Assembly: GCF_000820705.1 (NCBI RefSeq)
Contig: NZ_CCXI01000070.1
Coordinates: 1-58,167 of the forward strand
Direction: 5' to 3'
Source of the DNA: Clostridium polynesiense
GTDB taxonomy: Bacteria > Bacillota > Clostridia > Clostridiales > Clostridiaceae
Length of the DNA stretch: 58,167 nt
Each line of letters begins with the position of its first letter. Position 1 is the stretch's first letter. The notes under the pieces are model-generated. The model ran no database searches and was not told the DNA's origin. It saw only the letters and a list, made by a program, of their open reading frames with translations. Positions 8,838 through 16,464 of the stretch are shown piece by piece. The position numbers and the translations under genes were made by a program.

Positions 8838-9296
8838 CTATTTATTCCAGTTAAATATTCCTTTTGAACTTAATTCACTCTTTAATTCCTTAGTTACCTC
8901 AACATTTGAAGGGGATAGTATATAAACACCCTTCTCAACCTCCTGGAATTCTCCTCCTAGTGCATAGCAAGCACCGCTGACAAAATCCAATAATCTTTGA
9001 GCTATTTTTAAATCCAGGCTTGTGGTATTAATCACTATAATCTTTCTATTTTTAAGATCGTCGCAAATTTCAGTTGCCTCAGCAAAATCGATAGGTCTTA
9101 CTATGGAAACTTTAGCTGAAGATGCAGTATGTATGTTAACAACTTTATTTGGAGCCTTTCTTCCTGATGGTATAACTGGCTCAAAATCTTCTTTTTCTTC
9201 TATTTCTTCTTCATATTCTTCTTCATATTCTTCCATTTCGTCATATTCGTCCAGTCCTAAAAATTCCTTCATTTTATTTATCATTTTTGCAGACAT
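8838..9296 (-). CDS. sepF: SepF, cell division protein
   Basis: SepF polymerises into rings that bundle FtsZ and tether it to the membrane. The N-terminus [15 protein letters not shown] is the expected amphipathic membrane helix. It is followed by a strongly acidic linker (residues 18-38), and the DUF552 core follows (about 60-145) with [19 protein letters not shown] and [12 protein letters not shown]. At 152 residues it has the normal length. An ATG behind GGAGGG follows the ylmE stop by one base, so the pair is co-transcribed. FtsZ itself is not encoded in this window. Confidence 0.94.
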   Translation of the reverse strand: MSAKMINKMKEFLGLDEYDEMEEYEEEYEEEIEEKEDFEPVIPSGRKAPNKVVNIHTASSAKVSIVRPIDFAEATEICDDLKNRKIIVINTTSLDLKIAQRLLDFVSGACYALGGEFQEVEKGVYILSPSNVEVTKELKSELSSKGIFNWNK

Positions 9297-9297
9297 T

Positions 9298-9960
9298 CTA
9301 TTCCCTCCTATATATTCTTTTACCGAAAATACCTTCGCCTATACGTATTGTATTTGCGCCTTCTTCTATGGCTAGTTTGTAATCATTGGTCATACCCATA
9401 GATAGATACTTCATCTCTATATTTTTATAACTTTCATTTGAAAGCCTATCCCAGATGCTTTTCATACTCTTAAAATAGTATCGACATTCTTCTTCACTGC
9501 CTTTAGGAATAATCGCCATAAGACCTTTTACCTTAACATTACTGCAGATTTCTACTGCATTAATGAGTTCCTGCAGTTCACTTAATATTATACCACCCTT
9601 TGAAGTCTCTTCGCCAATATTAATTTCAATAAGTACTTGGGCAATTTTATCCTTCTTCTTATATTGTTTTTCAATTTCCTTTAAAAGTCTAATACTATCT
9701 AAAGAATGAATTAAATAAACTTTATCCACCAGATATTTAACTTTATTTTTCTGCAGGTTTCCTATAAAGTGCCATCTAATATTAGGAAGTTTATCATATT
9801 TAGTAATTAACTCCTGTACCTTGTTTTCTCCGAAATCCCTTATGCCGCATTCATATGCTTCCTGCATCTCGGATACACTTCTCGTCTTACTGACAGCAAT
9901 TAATATAATATCTTGAGATAATTCATTTTTTATGTCTTTGATGTGATCACTTATGCTCAT
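9298..9960 (-). CDS. ylmE: YlmE/YggS-family PLP-binding protein (PLP homeostasis)
   Basis: The family binds pyridoxal 5'-phosphate in an alanine-racemase-like barrel and buffers PLP and amino/keto-acid pools. The PLP lysine is in IAVSKTRS near the N-terminus, and [20 protein letters not shown] and LSMGMTNDY are diagnostic. I choose the ATG at 9960 (221 codons with stop), preceded by AGAGGTGG at a seven-base distance; the longer frame starts with TTG at 9987 and would include that ribosome binding site. It is the first gene of the sepF-divIVA group. Confidence 0.9.
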   Translation of the reverse strand: MSISDHIKDIKNELSQDIILIAVSKTRSVSEMQEAYECGIRDFGENKVQELITKYDKLPNIRWHFIGNLQKNKVKYLVDKVYLIHSLDSIRLLKEIEKQYKKKDKIAQVLIEINIGEETSKGGIILSELQELINAVEICSNVKVKGLMAIIPKGSEEECRYYFKSMKSIWDRLSNESYKNIEMKYLSMGMTNDYKLAIEEGANTIRIGEGIFGKRIYRRE

Positions 9961-10063
9961 GTCATCGCCACCTCTTTCAGCTGACAACTATAATTCTATT
10001 TGTTATGTTATTCTCCGTAAACAATGAATTTCCTTCATTTATTTTAATGTTTTATATATATTT

Positions 10064-10795
10064 TTATTTAGCTCTGTGTATAAAATCAGTTTTTACAGGG
10101 CCGCTTACAGCTGGAATAACTATTTCATCATTCTTTTCTATATAGACGTTGATTCCACGGTTAAGGAGCTGTTTTGTATAGCTTTCTGATTTGTTTAGAT
10201 AATTGTCCAGTACATCCTTATCTCCAATTGCCCTAACTACAAATGGTGAGGGCAGCTTAACATCATTGATACTGATAAAAGCCCAACTGCAGTATATCTC
10301 AGAATTAGGAAGTATTCTTTGATTATTTATGGATATAGCTTCTGCTCCTGCAAGCTTAAGTTCATTGATAACCTGCATCATATCATAATTATGAACAGTT
10401 CTCAATTCCTGTAGGTAAGGATCATCTATGCCAAGTGTAAAATCAACACTTCCATCTGATATAATTATTTTAATTCCCTGTCCTTTCACAGAAGAGTAGC
10501 CAAGGAGCATTTCATTTATTAAAACCTCATTTTTCATATCCTCCAATACTTTTTCATTGGATTTGGTGGAGGTTTTGTATTTATCCAATTTATTTAAATT
10601 TTTATCATATAGATCACGAAGGGTTGCAATCTCCTGATAAAGCTTATTTCTGTTATTATAAGCCTCCTGGTATTCCTTAGCACTGAGCAGAACCCTTCCA
10701 TAATTATTTTCTTCATAGCTTATATTAGATACAACAAGTATACCAACTACTAAAGAAGCTAGAAAAAGATACAAAGAAGGTTTATTCTTTTTCAT
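10064..10795 (-). CDS. DUF881 membrane-anchored protein (second copy)
   Basis: The protein (243 residues) has one N-terminal transmembrane segment (about 9-25), a coiled-coil stretch (about 38-90) and a DUF881 domain with VKGQGIKIIISDGS and VINELKLAGAEAISINNQRI. DUF881 proteins (YlxW and relatives) lie in division clusters of Gram-positives but have no settled biochemical role. It overlaps the upstream sbp gene by four bases. A paralogue lies at 11160-11876, so two DUF881 genes flank sbp. Confidence 0.88.
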   Translation of the reverse strand: MKKNKPSLYLFLASLVVGILVVSNISYEENNYGRVLLSAKEYQEAYNNRNKLYQEIATLRDLYDKNLNKLDKYKTSTKSNEKVLEDMKNEVLINEMLLGYSSVKGQGIKIIISDGSVDFTLGIDDPYLQELRTVHNYDMMQVINELKLAGAEAISINNQRILPNSEIYCSWAFISINDVKLPSPFVVRAIGDKDVLDNYLNKSESYTKQLLNRGINVYIEKNDEIVIPAVSGPVKTDFIHRAK

Positions 10796-11145
10796 TTATC
10801 CACCTCTTGGCGAGATTTAATCTTTTCTAATATAAGCCTTCTTATAATTGCAAAATTATCAAATATCCTTCCACCAAAAACAATCACTGCTGCGATATAA
10901 ATAGGTATCCCTAATTTATCACCTAAATATGCAAGTGCTGCTGCTAGTGCTGCATTTCCAAAAAATCCCGAAATAAATATATCTGATTGAAAATTCTTAG
11001 ATAGAGACGCTCTTAGTGCTCCAAAAACCGAATCAACACAAGCTAATATAGCAACAGACATATATGGAGAAAATTTGTCTGGTATGTTCACTTTTGCTAC
11101 TAGACCTATGATAATACCTACAAATAAACCGATAAATGCTATCAT
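10792..11145 (-). CDS. sbp: Small basic protein (Sbp, DUF1290) of the division cluster
   Basis: This 117-residue, strongly hydrophobic protein has three to four membrane segments and the signature SPYMSVAILACVDSVFGALR at about 26-45, typical of the DUF1290 small basic protein family found next to ftsZ or DUF881 genes. The function is unknown. It lies between two DUF881 genes with a 14-base gap upstream and a four-base overlap downstream, so the three probably work together at the membrane. Confidence 0.88.
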   Translation of the reverse strand: MIAFIGLFVGIIIGLVAKVNIPDKFSPYMSVAILACVDSVFGALRASLSKNFQSDIFISGFFGNAALAAALAYLGDKLGIPIYIAAVIVFGGRIFDNFAIIRRLILEKIKSRQEVDK

Positions 11146-11159
11146 TTATTTTCCCCCTT

Positions 11160-11876
11160 CTATTTTACTGGTTTCATATGCTCATACTTTGGCATTTTAT
11201 TATATTTTAAAATTTTCACCTCATCCACTTTTTCATACTTTTTATCATAGCTGACCAAGGCCTGAAAATCCAAAGCACCATTAAAAGTTAAAGCACTGTA
11301 AAGATTTGTTTTGTCTCCTATTGCTTTTATAACAATCCTCTCTCTTGGAGAGATTTTTTCATCGTTTATAAGAATATAGCTGTTATTTGAAGAGCTTTTT
11401 ATCCCTGTCTGAAGGGAAATTCTTTTATCGTTTATAGAAATAGCTTCTGCTCCGGAGAAATTCAGCTCATTAATTATATAAACCAGCTCAGTATCTGTAA
11501 GATATTGCATGGTATTATTAAATACCTGAGATTTTGGAGTTAAGTATAAAACTATTCCTGGTCCTACAACATCTTCGTTTCCAAGCACTAATCTGGTTTC
11601 ATCCAGCTCATTTTTTAATTCCTTTGTAGCCTCTCCTTCCGTTGCTGCTGCCTCTTCATATTTCTTCAGCTGCTCTGATAAAGCGTTATTTTTGCTCTCC
11701 ATGTCATCTCTCTGCTTCTTTAATTGCTCTATTTCTGCAACCACATCTGTTCTATCATAATTATTTGGAATAATATCTTGATCTTTATTATTAAGAATTC
11801 TAAATTGGTACGAAAGTAGAAATCCTAAAATAGCACAGACAAAAGCCAATGCAATTTGTGATTTAATTTTTTTCAT
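11160..11876 (-). CDS. DUF881 membrane-anchored protein (first copy)
   Basis: The 238-residue protein has a single N-terminal transmembrane helix (about 7-24), a coiled coil (about 43-95) and the DUF881 core with VVGPGIVLYLTP and IINELNFSGAEAISINDKRI. Its core is clearly related to that of the 10064-10795 protein, so the pair looks like an old tandem duplication split by sbp. Its ATG follows ftsQ by 14 bases. The role is inferred from the neighbours only. Confidence 0.88.
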   Translation of the reverse strand: MKKIKSQIALAFVCAILGFLLSYQFRILNNKDQDIIPNNYDRTDVVAEIEQLKKQRDDMESKNNALSEQLKKYEEAAATEGEATKELKNELDETRLVLGNEDVVGPGIVLYLTPKSQVFNNTMQYLTDTELVYIINELNFSGAEAISINDKRISLQTGIKSSSNNSYILINDEKISPRERIVIKAIGDKTNLYSALTFNGALDFQALVSYDKKYEKVDEVKILKYNKMPKYEHMKPVK

Positions 11877-11890
11877 GAATTTTCTCCTTT

Positions 11891-12658
11891 CTAATTCTCA
11901 ATATAAATTACCGGGTTTCCATTAAAACTCACGTCTATATACCCTTTTGCATCTCTGTAAGAAGGATTAATATCTAAAATATTTATAATCTTATTAATCT
12001 TCTTTTCTATTTCTTCTTCATCGCCTATTTTAAAGGTCATATTTTTCATTGTAAGCTGAATATTCAGCGTGTCAGTGAGATCTATTGAACTTATATTTAA
12101 CTCCTTCTCACATTTATTCATTAAATCTGTAAAAGCCTTGGTAAAGTAAATTATTCTTTCACTATTAACAGCTTTTTCACCGGGTTTCTTTTCCGCAGTT
12201 TGAACTCCCTTTATTTCAATTAGATTTAATCCGGAATCCTGCCTCACCTCTAAAATATTTAAACTTTTATCAAGTATGTAAAAGTTGTTTTCATAATTGA
12301 TAAAATACTTAGGCTCCCTCTCTTTTACATTTATTAAAACAGTGTTTGGAAGCTGCCTTTTTATCTCTACACTCTCAATATAAGGATTTGTCGCTACACT
12401 ATTTTTTATATTCTTTGTATTTATATATAGTATATTTGAGTTTTCAGTAAGTCCTGATCTTTCTACTATATCCTCAGCTGTTACGGATTTATTATTATCT
12501 ATAACAATCTTTTTAATATAAAAATAGTCAGTTTTTAGTGATAGCAGCACCGCTATACCTATGAAAAAAATCAAAAACAGAAATATTCTTCTTCTGATTT
12601 TTGCTTTTTTCCTTTTCCTAATTAACTCATTGTTTTTATTAAACGTAGTCTTGTTCAT
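11891..12658 (-). CDS. ftsQ: FtsQ/DivIB, divisome protein
   Basis: The order of parts is typical: a very basic cytoplasmic N-terminus (residues 1-25), one transmembrane helix (about 26-44), a POTRA domain (about 48-115; IKKIVIDNNKSVTAEDIVER) and the FtsQ beta domain. FtsQ/DivIB forms a complex with FtsL and FtsB/DivIC and controls septal peptidoglycan synthesis. At 255 residues it matches DivIB size. It starts a new transcription unit, because a terminator follows ftsW upstream; the downstream DUF881-sbp-DUF881 genes are tightly linked to it. Confidence 0.92.
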   Translation of the reverse strand: MNKTTFNKNNELIRKRKKAKIRRRIFLFLIFFIGIAVLLSLKTDYFYIKKIVIDNNKSVTAEDIVERSGLTENSNILYINTKNIKNSVATNPYIESVEIKRQLPNTVLINVKEREPKYFINYENNFYILDKSLNILEVRQDSGLNLIEIKGVQTAEKKPGEKAVNSERIIYFTKAFTDLMNKCEKELNISSIDLTDTLNIQLTMKNMTFKIGDEEEIEKKINKIINILDINPSYRDAKGYIDVSFNGNPVIYIEN

Positions 12659-12748
12659 AATCCCCCCGCTTTGTTAACATATATACTAATGATATCATTG
12701 TATAAAGAAAAATTCATCACCTTTTAATAAAAACATTAATCAAATAAT

Positions 12749-12783
12749 AAAATAAGCTCCAAATAAAATTTGGAGTTTATTTT
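12749..12783 (-). terminator. Intrinsic terminator after ftsW
   Basis: A 16-bp stem with one G-U pair (12749-12764 with 12768-12783, loop of three) lies directly after the ftsW stop and is followed on the minus strand by a T-rich run. It splits the cell-wall gene string into mraZ-to-ftsW and ftsQ-to-divIVA units. Confidence 0.85.
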
Positions 12784-12784
12784 A

Positions 12785-13894
12785 TTAATTATTTGTTTCA
12801 ATCTGTCTTGATATATTAAGTAATATACCCATTGCCATCATGTTAAGCAGTAGAGAAGAACCTCCATAGCTTATGAAAGGAAGAGGAACTCCTGTAACAG
12901 GCATAGAACCAGTAACCACAGCTATATTAATAATAGCCTGGACGGCAATTATAGATGTTATTCCTGCTGCCAGCAGAGTACCATAAGTATCTTTTGCCTT
13001 ATAAGCTATACTGATACCTCTCCATACGAACAAAACAAATAATACTATTACGAAAAGAGCGCCTATTAGTCCTAATTCTTCTCCTATTATAGAAAATATA
13101 AAGTCATTATGAGGTTCTGGCATATAATGAGTCTTTTGCCTCGAATTACCTAATCCTAAACCAATAAGACCTCCGGATCCTAATGCATACCAGGATTGAA
13201 TCAACTGATACCCCTTTCCTGCAGGGTCCTTAAATGGATTTAAAAAGTTAAGCACCCTATCTCTTCTATAATCTGCAGAAAAAGCAAAGAATACCCCCGC
13301 CAGAGCTACTAAAGGTGTTACCAGTCCAAAGAGCTGTGATGCTTTAACTCCTCCTACAAATAGAATTATTAATGTTACTATCATAATTACCGCAGCAATA
13401 CTTAAGTTTTTCTCTTTTAATATAAGCCCTGCATAAAAACCTGCTACCAAAAGGTGTGGAAGCATTCCATAGGTAAAGGATTTAATCCTTTCACCTTTAT
13501 TATCAATGCTTTTAGCAAGATAAAGAATTACTACGTATTTTACCAGCTCTGAAGGCTGAAAGCTGAAAGGACCTAATCTTATCCATCTATATGCACCATT
13601 AGCATCCTCGAATAAAAACACCGCTAAAAGCAGCGGGATGCTTATTATCATTAACCACCCGGTTATCTTTTTAAATTTATGATAATCTATAGTCATGATT
13701 ACTATCATTCCCGTAAGTGATAAAAACGCCCATAACAACTGCCTTTTTAAGAAAAACATGGAATCCTTGGCTTCACCATATAAAGCAACATAAGAACTGG
13801 CAGAATAAACCATAACAACTCCTACTGACAAAAGCAGAAGTATAGTAGCAAAGAGCATAAAATCTACCTGCCCCATTTTCTTTCCTTTTTTCAT
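12785..13894 (-). CDS. ftsW: FtsW/SpoVE, SEDS-family septal peptidoglycan polymerase
   Basis: The protein (369 residues) has about ten transmembrane helices and the SEDS signatures DYHKFKKITGW, FQPSELVKYVVILYLA, RRDRVLNFLNPF, GYQLIQSWYALGSGG and the C-terminal PVTGVPLPFISYGGSSL. SEDS proteins polymerise lipid II together with a class B PBP; the PBP partner is encoded upstream at 16465. It could be the vegetative FtsW or the sporulation SpoVE; the two cannot be separated by sequence alone, and only one SEDS gene lies here. A perfect AAGGAGGT precedes the ATG. Confidence 0.93.
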   Translation of the reverse strand: MKKGKKMGQVDFMLFATILLLLSVGVVMVYSASSYVALYGEAKDSMFFLKRQLLWAFLSLTGMIVIMTIDYHKFKKITGWLMIISIPLLLAVFLFEDANGAYRWIRLGPFSFQPSELVKYVVILYLAKSIDNKGERIKSFTYGMLPHLLVAGFYAGLILKEKNLSIAAVIMIVTLIILFVGGVKASQLFGLVTPLVALAGVFFAFSADYRRDRVLNFLNPFKDPAGKGYQLIQSWYALGSGGLIGLGLGNSRQKTHYMPEPHNDFIFSIIGEELGLIGALFVIVLFVLFVWRGISIAYKAKDTYGTLLAAGITSIIAVQAIINIAVVTGSMPVTGVPLPFISYGGSSLLLNMMAMGILLNISRQIETNN

Positions 13895-13915
13895 TAATTA
13901 ACCTCCTTAAATTGA

Positions 13916-14887
13916 TTAAAGAGAGAAAAATCCTATTAGACATAAAATCACAGTAATAATTGAAAAGATTGAAACAATTTTTGTTTCGCTCCAGCCCAGC
14001 TGTTCAAAGTGATGATGTATAGGGGCCATCTTAAAAATCCTCTTGCCGGTGAGCTTAAAGGATGCCACTTGAAGTATGACTGATAAAGTTTCTACCACAT
14101 ATATCCCTCCAACTATTACAACAGTAAGGGGCATCTTCAAAATCATTGCAACCGCTGCTACCGCTCCTCCTAAAGCTAAAGAACCAGTATCTCCCATAAA
14201 AATTCTTGCAGGAAAAGCATTAAACCTTAGGAAGCCTAAAAGAGTTCCTGCTACGATGACACAAAATATGGATAAAGTATAGTGAGCTAAATTAAAGCTT
14301 ACTATTGCAAAAAAAGTCATAACCAATACAGTTATTGACGAAGCAAGGCCATCTAGCCCATCCGTTAAATTAACTGCATTTGTAGTAGCAGTAAAATAGA
14401 GAATTATAAATGGTATATACATTACACCTAGATCTAAAGAATACTTAGTAAAGGGTACAGATATCTTAGTTCCTATAGTATTATAAGAATAATACGCCAG
14501 AGCTCCGGAAGCAATAAGCAAGAGTATCATCTTCTGCCATGCTCTTAACCCTAAATTTTTCTTTCTTATTATTTTTAATATATCGTCTAAGAATCCAACT
14601 ATACCAAAAGCTACAAAGGAATATAAAGCCACCATAGCTTCATCACTTGGCTTTCTTATCATTATAAGCATAGCTATAAATGTAGCAGATATAAAAATGA
14701 TTCCCCCCATAGTAGGAGTACCAGCTTTTTTAAAATGGGTCTTAGGTCCGTCTTCTCTTATATTTTGTCCAAACTTTAATTTATGGAGCAAAGGAATAAA
14801 TATAGGTGCAAGAAGAGAAGTTAACAGGAAACCTAAAATAACTCCTAAAATAATTTTTGGATTTAAAATTGATAGAATATTGCTCAT
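13916..14887 (-). CDS. mraY: MraY, phospho-MurNAc-pentapeptide translocase
   Basis: MraY transfers phospho-MurNAc-pentapeptide from UDP to undecaprenyl phosphate, giving lipid I. The 323-residue membrane protein shows all landmarks: [16 protein letters not shown] near the N-terminus, [12 protein letters not shown] with the metal-binding Asp residues, [14 protein letters not shown], and [15 protein letters not shown]. The next gene is ftsW; murD, which usually sits between them, is missing. The start at 14887 is forced by an in-frame TAG at 14902, although the only good Shine-Dalgarno lies 27 bases away across a small hairpin. Confidence 0.95.
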   Translation of the reverse strand: MSNILSILNPKIILGVILGFLLTSLLAPIFIPLLHKLKFGQNIREDGPKTHFKKAGTPTMGGIIFISATFIAMLIMIRKPSDEAMVALYSFVAFGIVGFLDDILKIIRKKNLGLRAWQKMILLLIASGALAYYSYNTIGTKISVPFTKYSLDLGVMYIPFIILYFTATTNAVNLTDGLDGLASSITVLVMTFFAIVSFNLAHYTLSIFCVIVAGTLLGFLRFNAFPARIFMGDTGSLALGGAVAAVAMILKMPLTVVIVGGIYVVETLSVILQVASFKLTGKRIFKMAPIHHHFEQLGWSETKIVSIFSIITVILCLIGFFSL

Positions 14888-14920
14888 AGAATTTCTACTC
14901 TAAAGAGTAGTCCACCTCCT
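14888..14920 (-). promoter_or_regulatory. Structured Shine-Dalgarno spacer upstream of mraY
   Basis: On the minus strand AGGAGG (14920-14915) is separated from the mraY ATG by 27 bases. Within these, CTACTC-TTTA-GAGTAG (14910-14895) forms a 6-bp hairpin. Folding it out leaves an 11-base spacing. The Shine-Dalgarno overlaps the murF stop codon (14920-14922), favouring coupling. Confidence 0.55.
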
Positions 14921-16287
14921 TAGTTCAAATGATTTTCCAGCCCGTGGATAATTCTTTCAAACTCTTCGCTTCTAGACGCCTTCACTAAGATACTATCCTT
15001 TGGTCTAATAATATTTTTAATTTTATCAATTGCTTCTTCTACTGAAGTACATTGTATTGTAGTTTCTCCGTACCCCTCTTTAAATTGACCTGAATATTCT
15101 CCCACTGCAATTAATATATCTATTTCCTTTTCTTTTGCATATTTCCCCATCTCAATATGGGATTTCACTGAATAATCACCAAGTTCCTTCATAGTACCTA
15201 AAACAGCTATTCTTCTTTGGGCCTCTATAAAAGATTGAACATCTAACGCAGCTTTAACGGAATCAGGACTTGCATTATAGCAGTCATTTATTATAGTTAT
15301 TCCTTTTTTTTCCGATATATCTAACCTCATAGAAGTTGCTTCCAGAGCATTTAGTCCCTTCTGCATTTCATCCAAATTCATATTTAAAGAATAACCTACT
15401 GCCATTGCCATAAGTGCATTTTTAACATTATGTTCTCCATAAAGGGGTATAAATAAGTTTCCTTGGTGTTTTTCTGTATTAACCTTAAATTTTATTCCTT
15501 CCTTCTGGACGTTAATTCCACTGCCTGTTATATCATTCCCCTCTTTAAGTCCGGTTTTAATGACTTTATAATCTGTATTTTCTATTTTGCTTAGAAATTT
15601 ATCATCACCGTTCACAATAAGAAGATTTTTCTCAGTGAAAAAATCTGTAATCTCCATCTTAGCTTTAAATATATTTTCTTGAGTTTTCAAATTTTCAATA
15701 TGAGATAACCCTATATTAGTTATTACAGCTATATCAGGATTTGCCACTTCAGCTAGGGTGTGAATCTCGTTAAGGTTGCTCATTCCCATTTCTAAAACCG
15801 CAATTTCTTCATTGTCATTCATATTCAATATAGTTAATGGCATCCCTATATCATTATTATAATTCCCTTTGGTCTTATAAACCTTATATTTAGAGCTTAA
15901 CACTGCAGCTATAAGATCTTTTGTAGAAGTTTTCCCGGTGGACCCTGTTACAGCAACAACCTTAACCTTCAATCTTTTTCTGTAATAGGCTGCAAGCTTT
16001 AATAATGCAATTCTGGAATTATCCACTTTGATTATCGAAGCATCTACTAAATCTTTGTATTCTTCACGATATTCATCTACAATGCAAACTGAGGCTCCTT
16101 TATTTACAGCTTCTTTTACAAAAGCATTTCCATTAAAATTTTCACCCTTTAAAGCAAAAAATAAACTGTTTTTCTTTAATTTTCTAGTATCTGTTGATAC
16201 AAAATCAATCCCTAGACTCTTTTCATTTTTAGACAGCAGTTTACCCTTTACCGCTGCAATTAATTCTTCTAATGTTAAATTCAACAT
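14920..16287 (-). CDS. murF: MurF, UDP-MurNAc-tripeptide D-alanyl-D-alanine ligase
   Basis: This Mur ligase adds D-Ala-D-Ala to the UDP-MurNAc-tripeptide in the cytoplasm. The protein has the N-terminal UDP-binding domain, the ATP P-loop VTGSTGKTSTKD near residue 115, the YNNDIGMPLTILNM block and the C-terminal ligase domain with INDCYNASPDSVKAAL. I favour the ATG at 16287 (455 residues); a GTG at 16296 gives three extra residues and cannot be excluded. It precedes mraY by about 32 bases, with a Shine-Dalgarno overlapping its stop. Confidence 0.93.
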   Translation of the reverse strand: MLNLTLEELIAAVKGKLLSKNEKSLGIDFVSTDTRKLKKNSLFFALKGENFNGNAFVKEAVNKGASVCIVDEYREEYKDLVDASIIKVDNSRIALLKLAAYYRKRLKVKVVAVTGSTGKTSTKDLIAAVLSSKYKVYKTKGNYNNDIGMPLTILNMNDNEEIAVLEMGMSNLNEIHTLAEVANPDIAVITNIGLSHIENLKTQENIFKAKMEITDFFTEKNLLIVNGDDKFLSKIENTDYKVIKTGLKEGNDITGSGINVQKEGIKFKVNTEKHQGNLFIPLYGEHNVKNALMAMAVGYSLNMNLDEMQKGLNALEATSMRLDISEKKGITIINDCYNASPDSVKAALDVQSFIEAQRRIAVLGTMKELGDYSVKSHIEMGKYAKEKEIDILIAVGEYSGQFKEGYGETTIQCTSVEEAIDKIKNIIRPKDSILVKASRSEEFERIIHGLENHLN

Positions 16288-16413
16288 ATAATTCACCGCT
16301 TTCTACTTTAGCTATTAAAATTTCATTTGGTTTTTACAAGTTCATATAACTATTACTATACAAATAATTATGCCAAAAAAACATTATTAATTACATAATA
16401 ATAGCTATATCAT

Positions 16414-16461
16414 AATTTTAGCATGTAGTGTCACAAAATTTGCAAACTACATGCTAAAATT
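16414..16461 (-). terminator. Long perfect hairpin after the PBP gene
   Basis: Arms 16414-16429 and 16446-16461 are perfect 16-bp complements with a 16-base loop, starting three bases past the PBP stop codon. The flanks are AT-rich but have only a poor T-run, so it may act as a terminator, attenuator or RNA-processing/stability hairpin. The remainder of the gap to murF (16297-16413) shows nothing else clear. Confidence 0.55.
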
Positions 16462-16464
16462 TAA

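Noticed and set aside
9022-9375. 117-codon plus-strand frame over sepF, Ser-rich
   Set aside because: The Ser-rich stretch is simply the antisense reading of the Glu-rich linker of SepF.
12659-12748. Promoter for the ftsQ unit
   Set aside because: Several AT-rich hexamers exist between the ftsW terminator and ftsQ, but none gives a good -35/-10 pair with 16-18 spacing.
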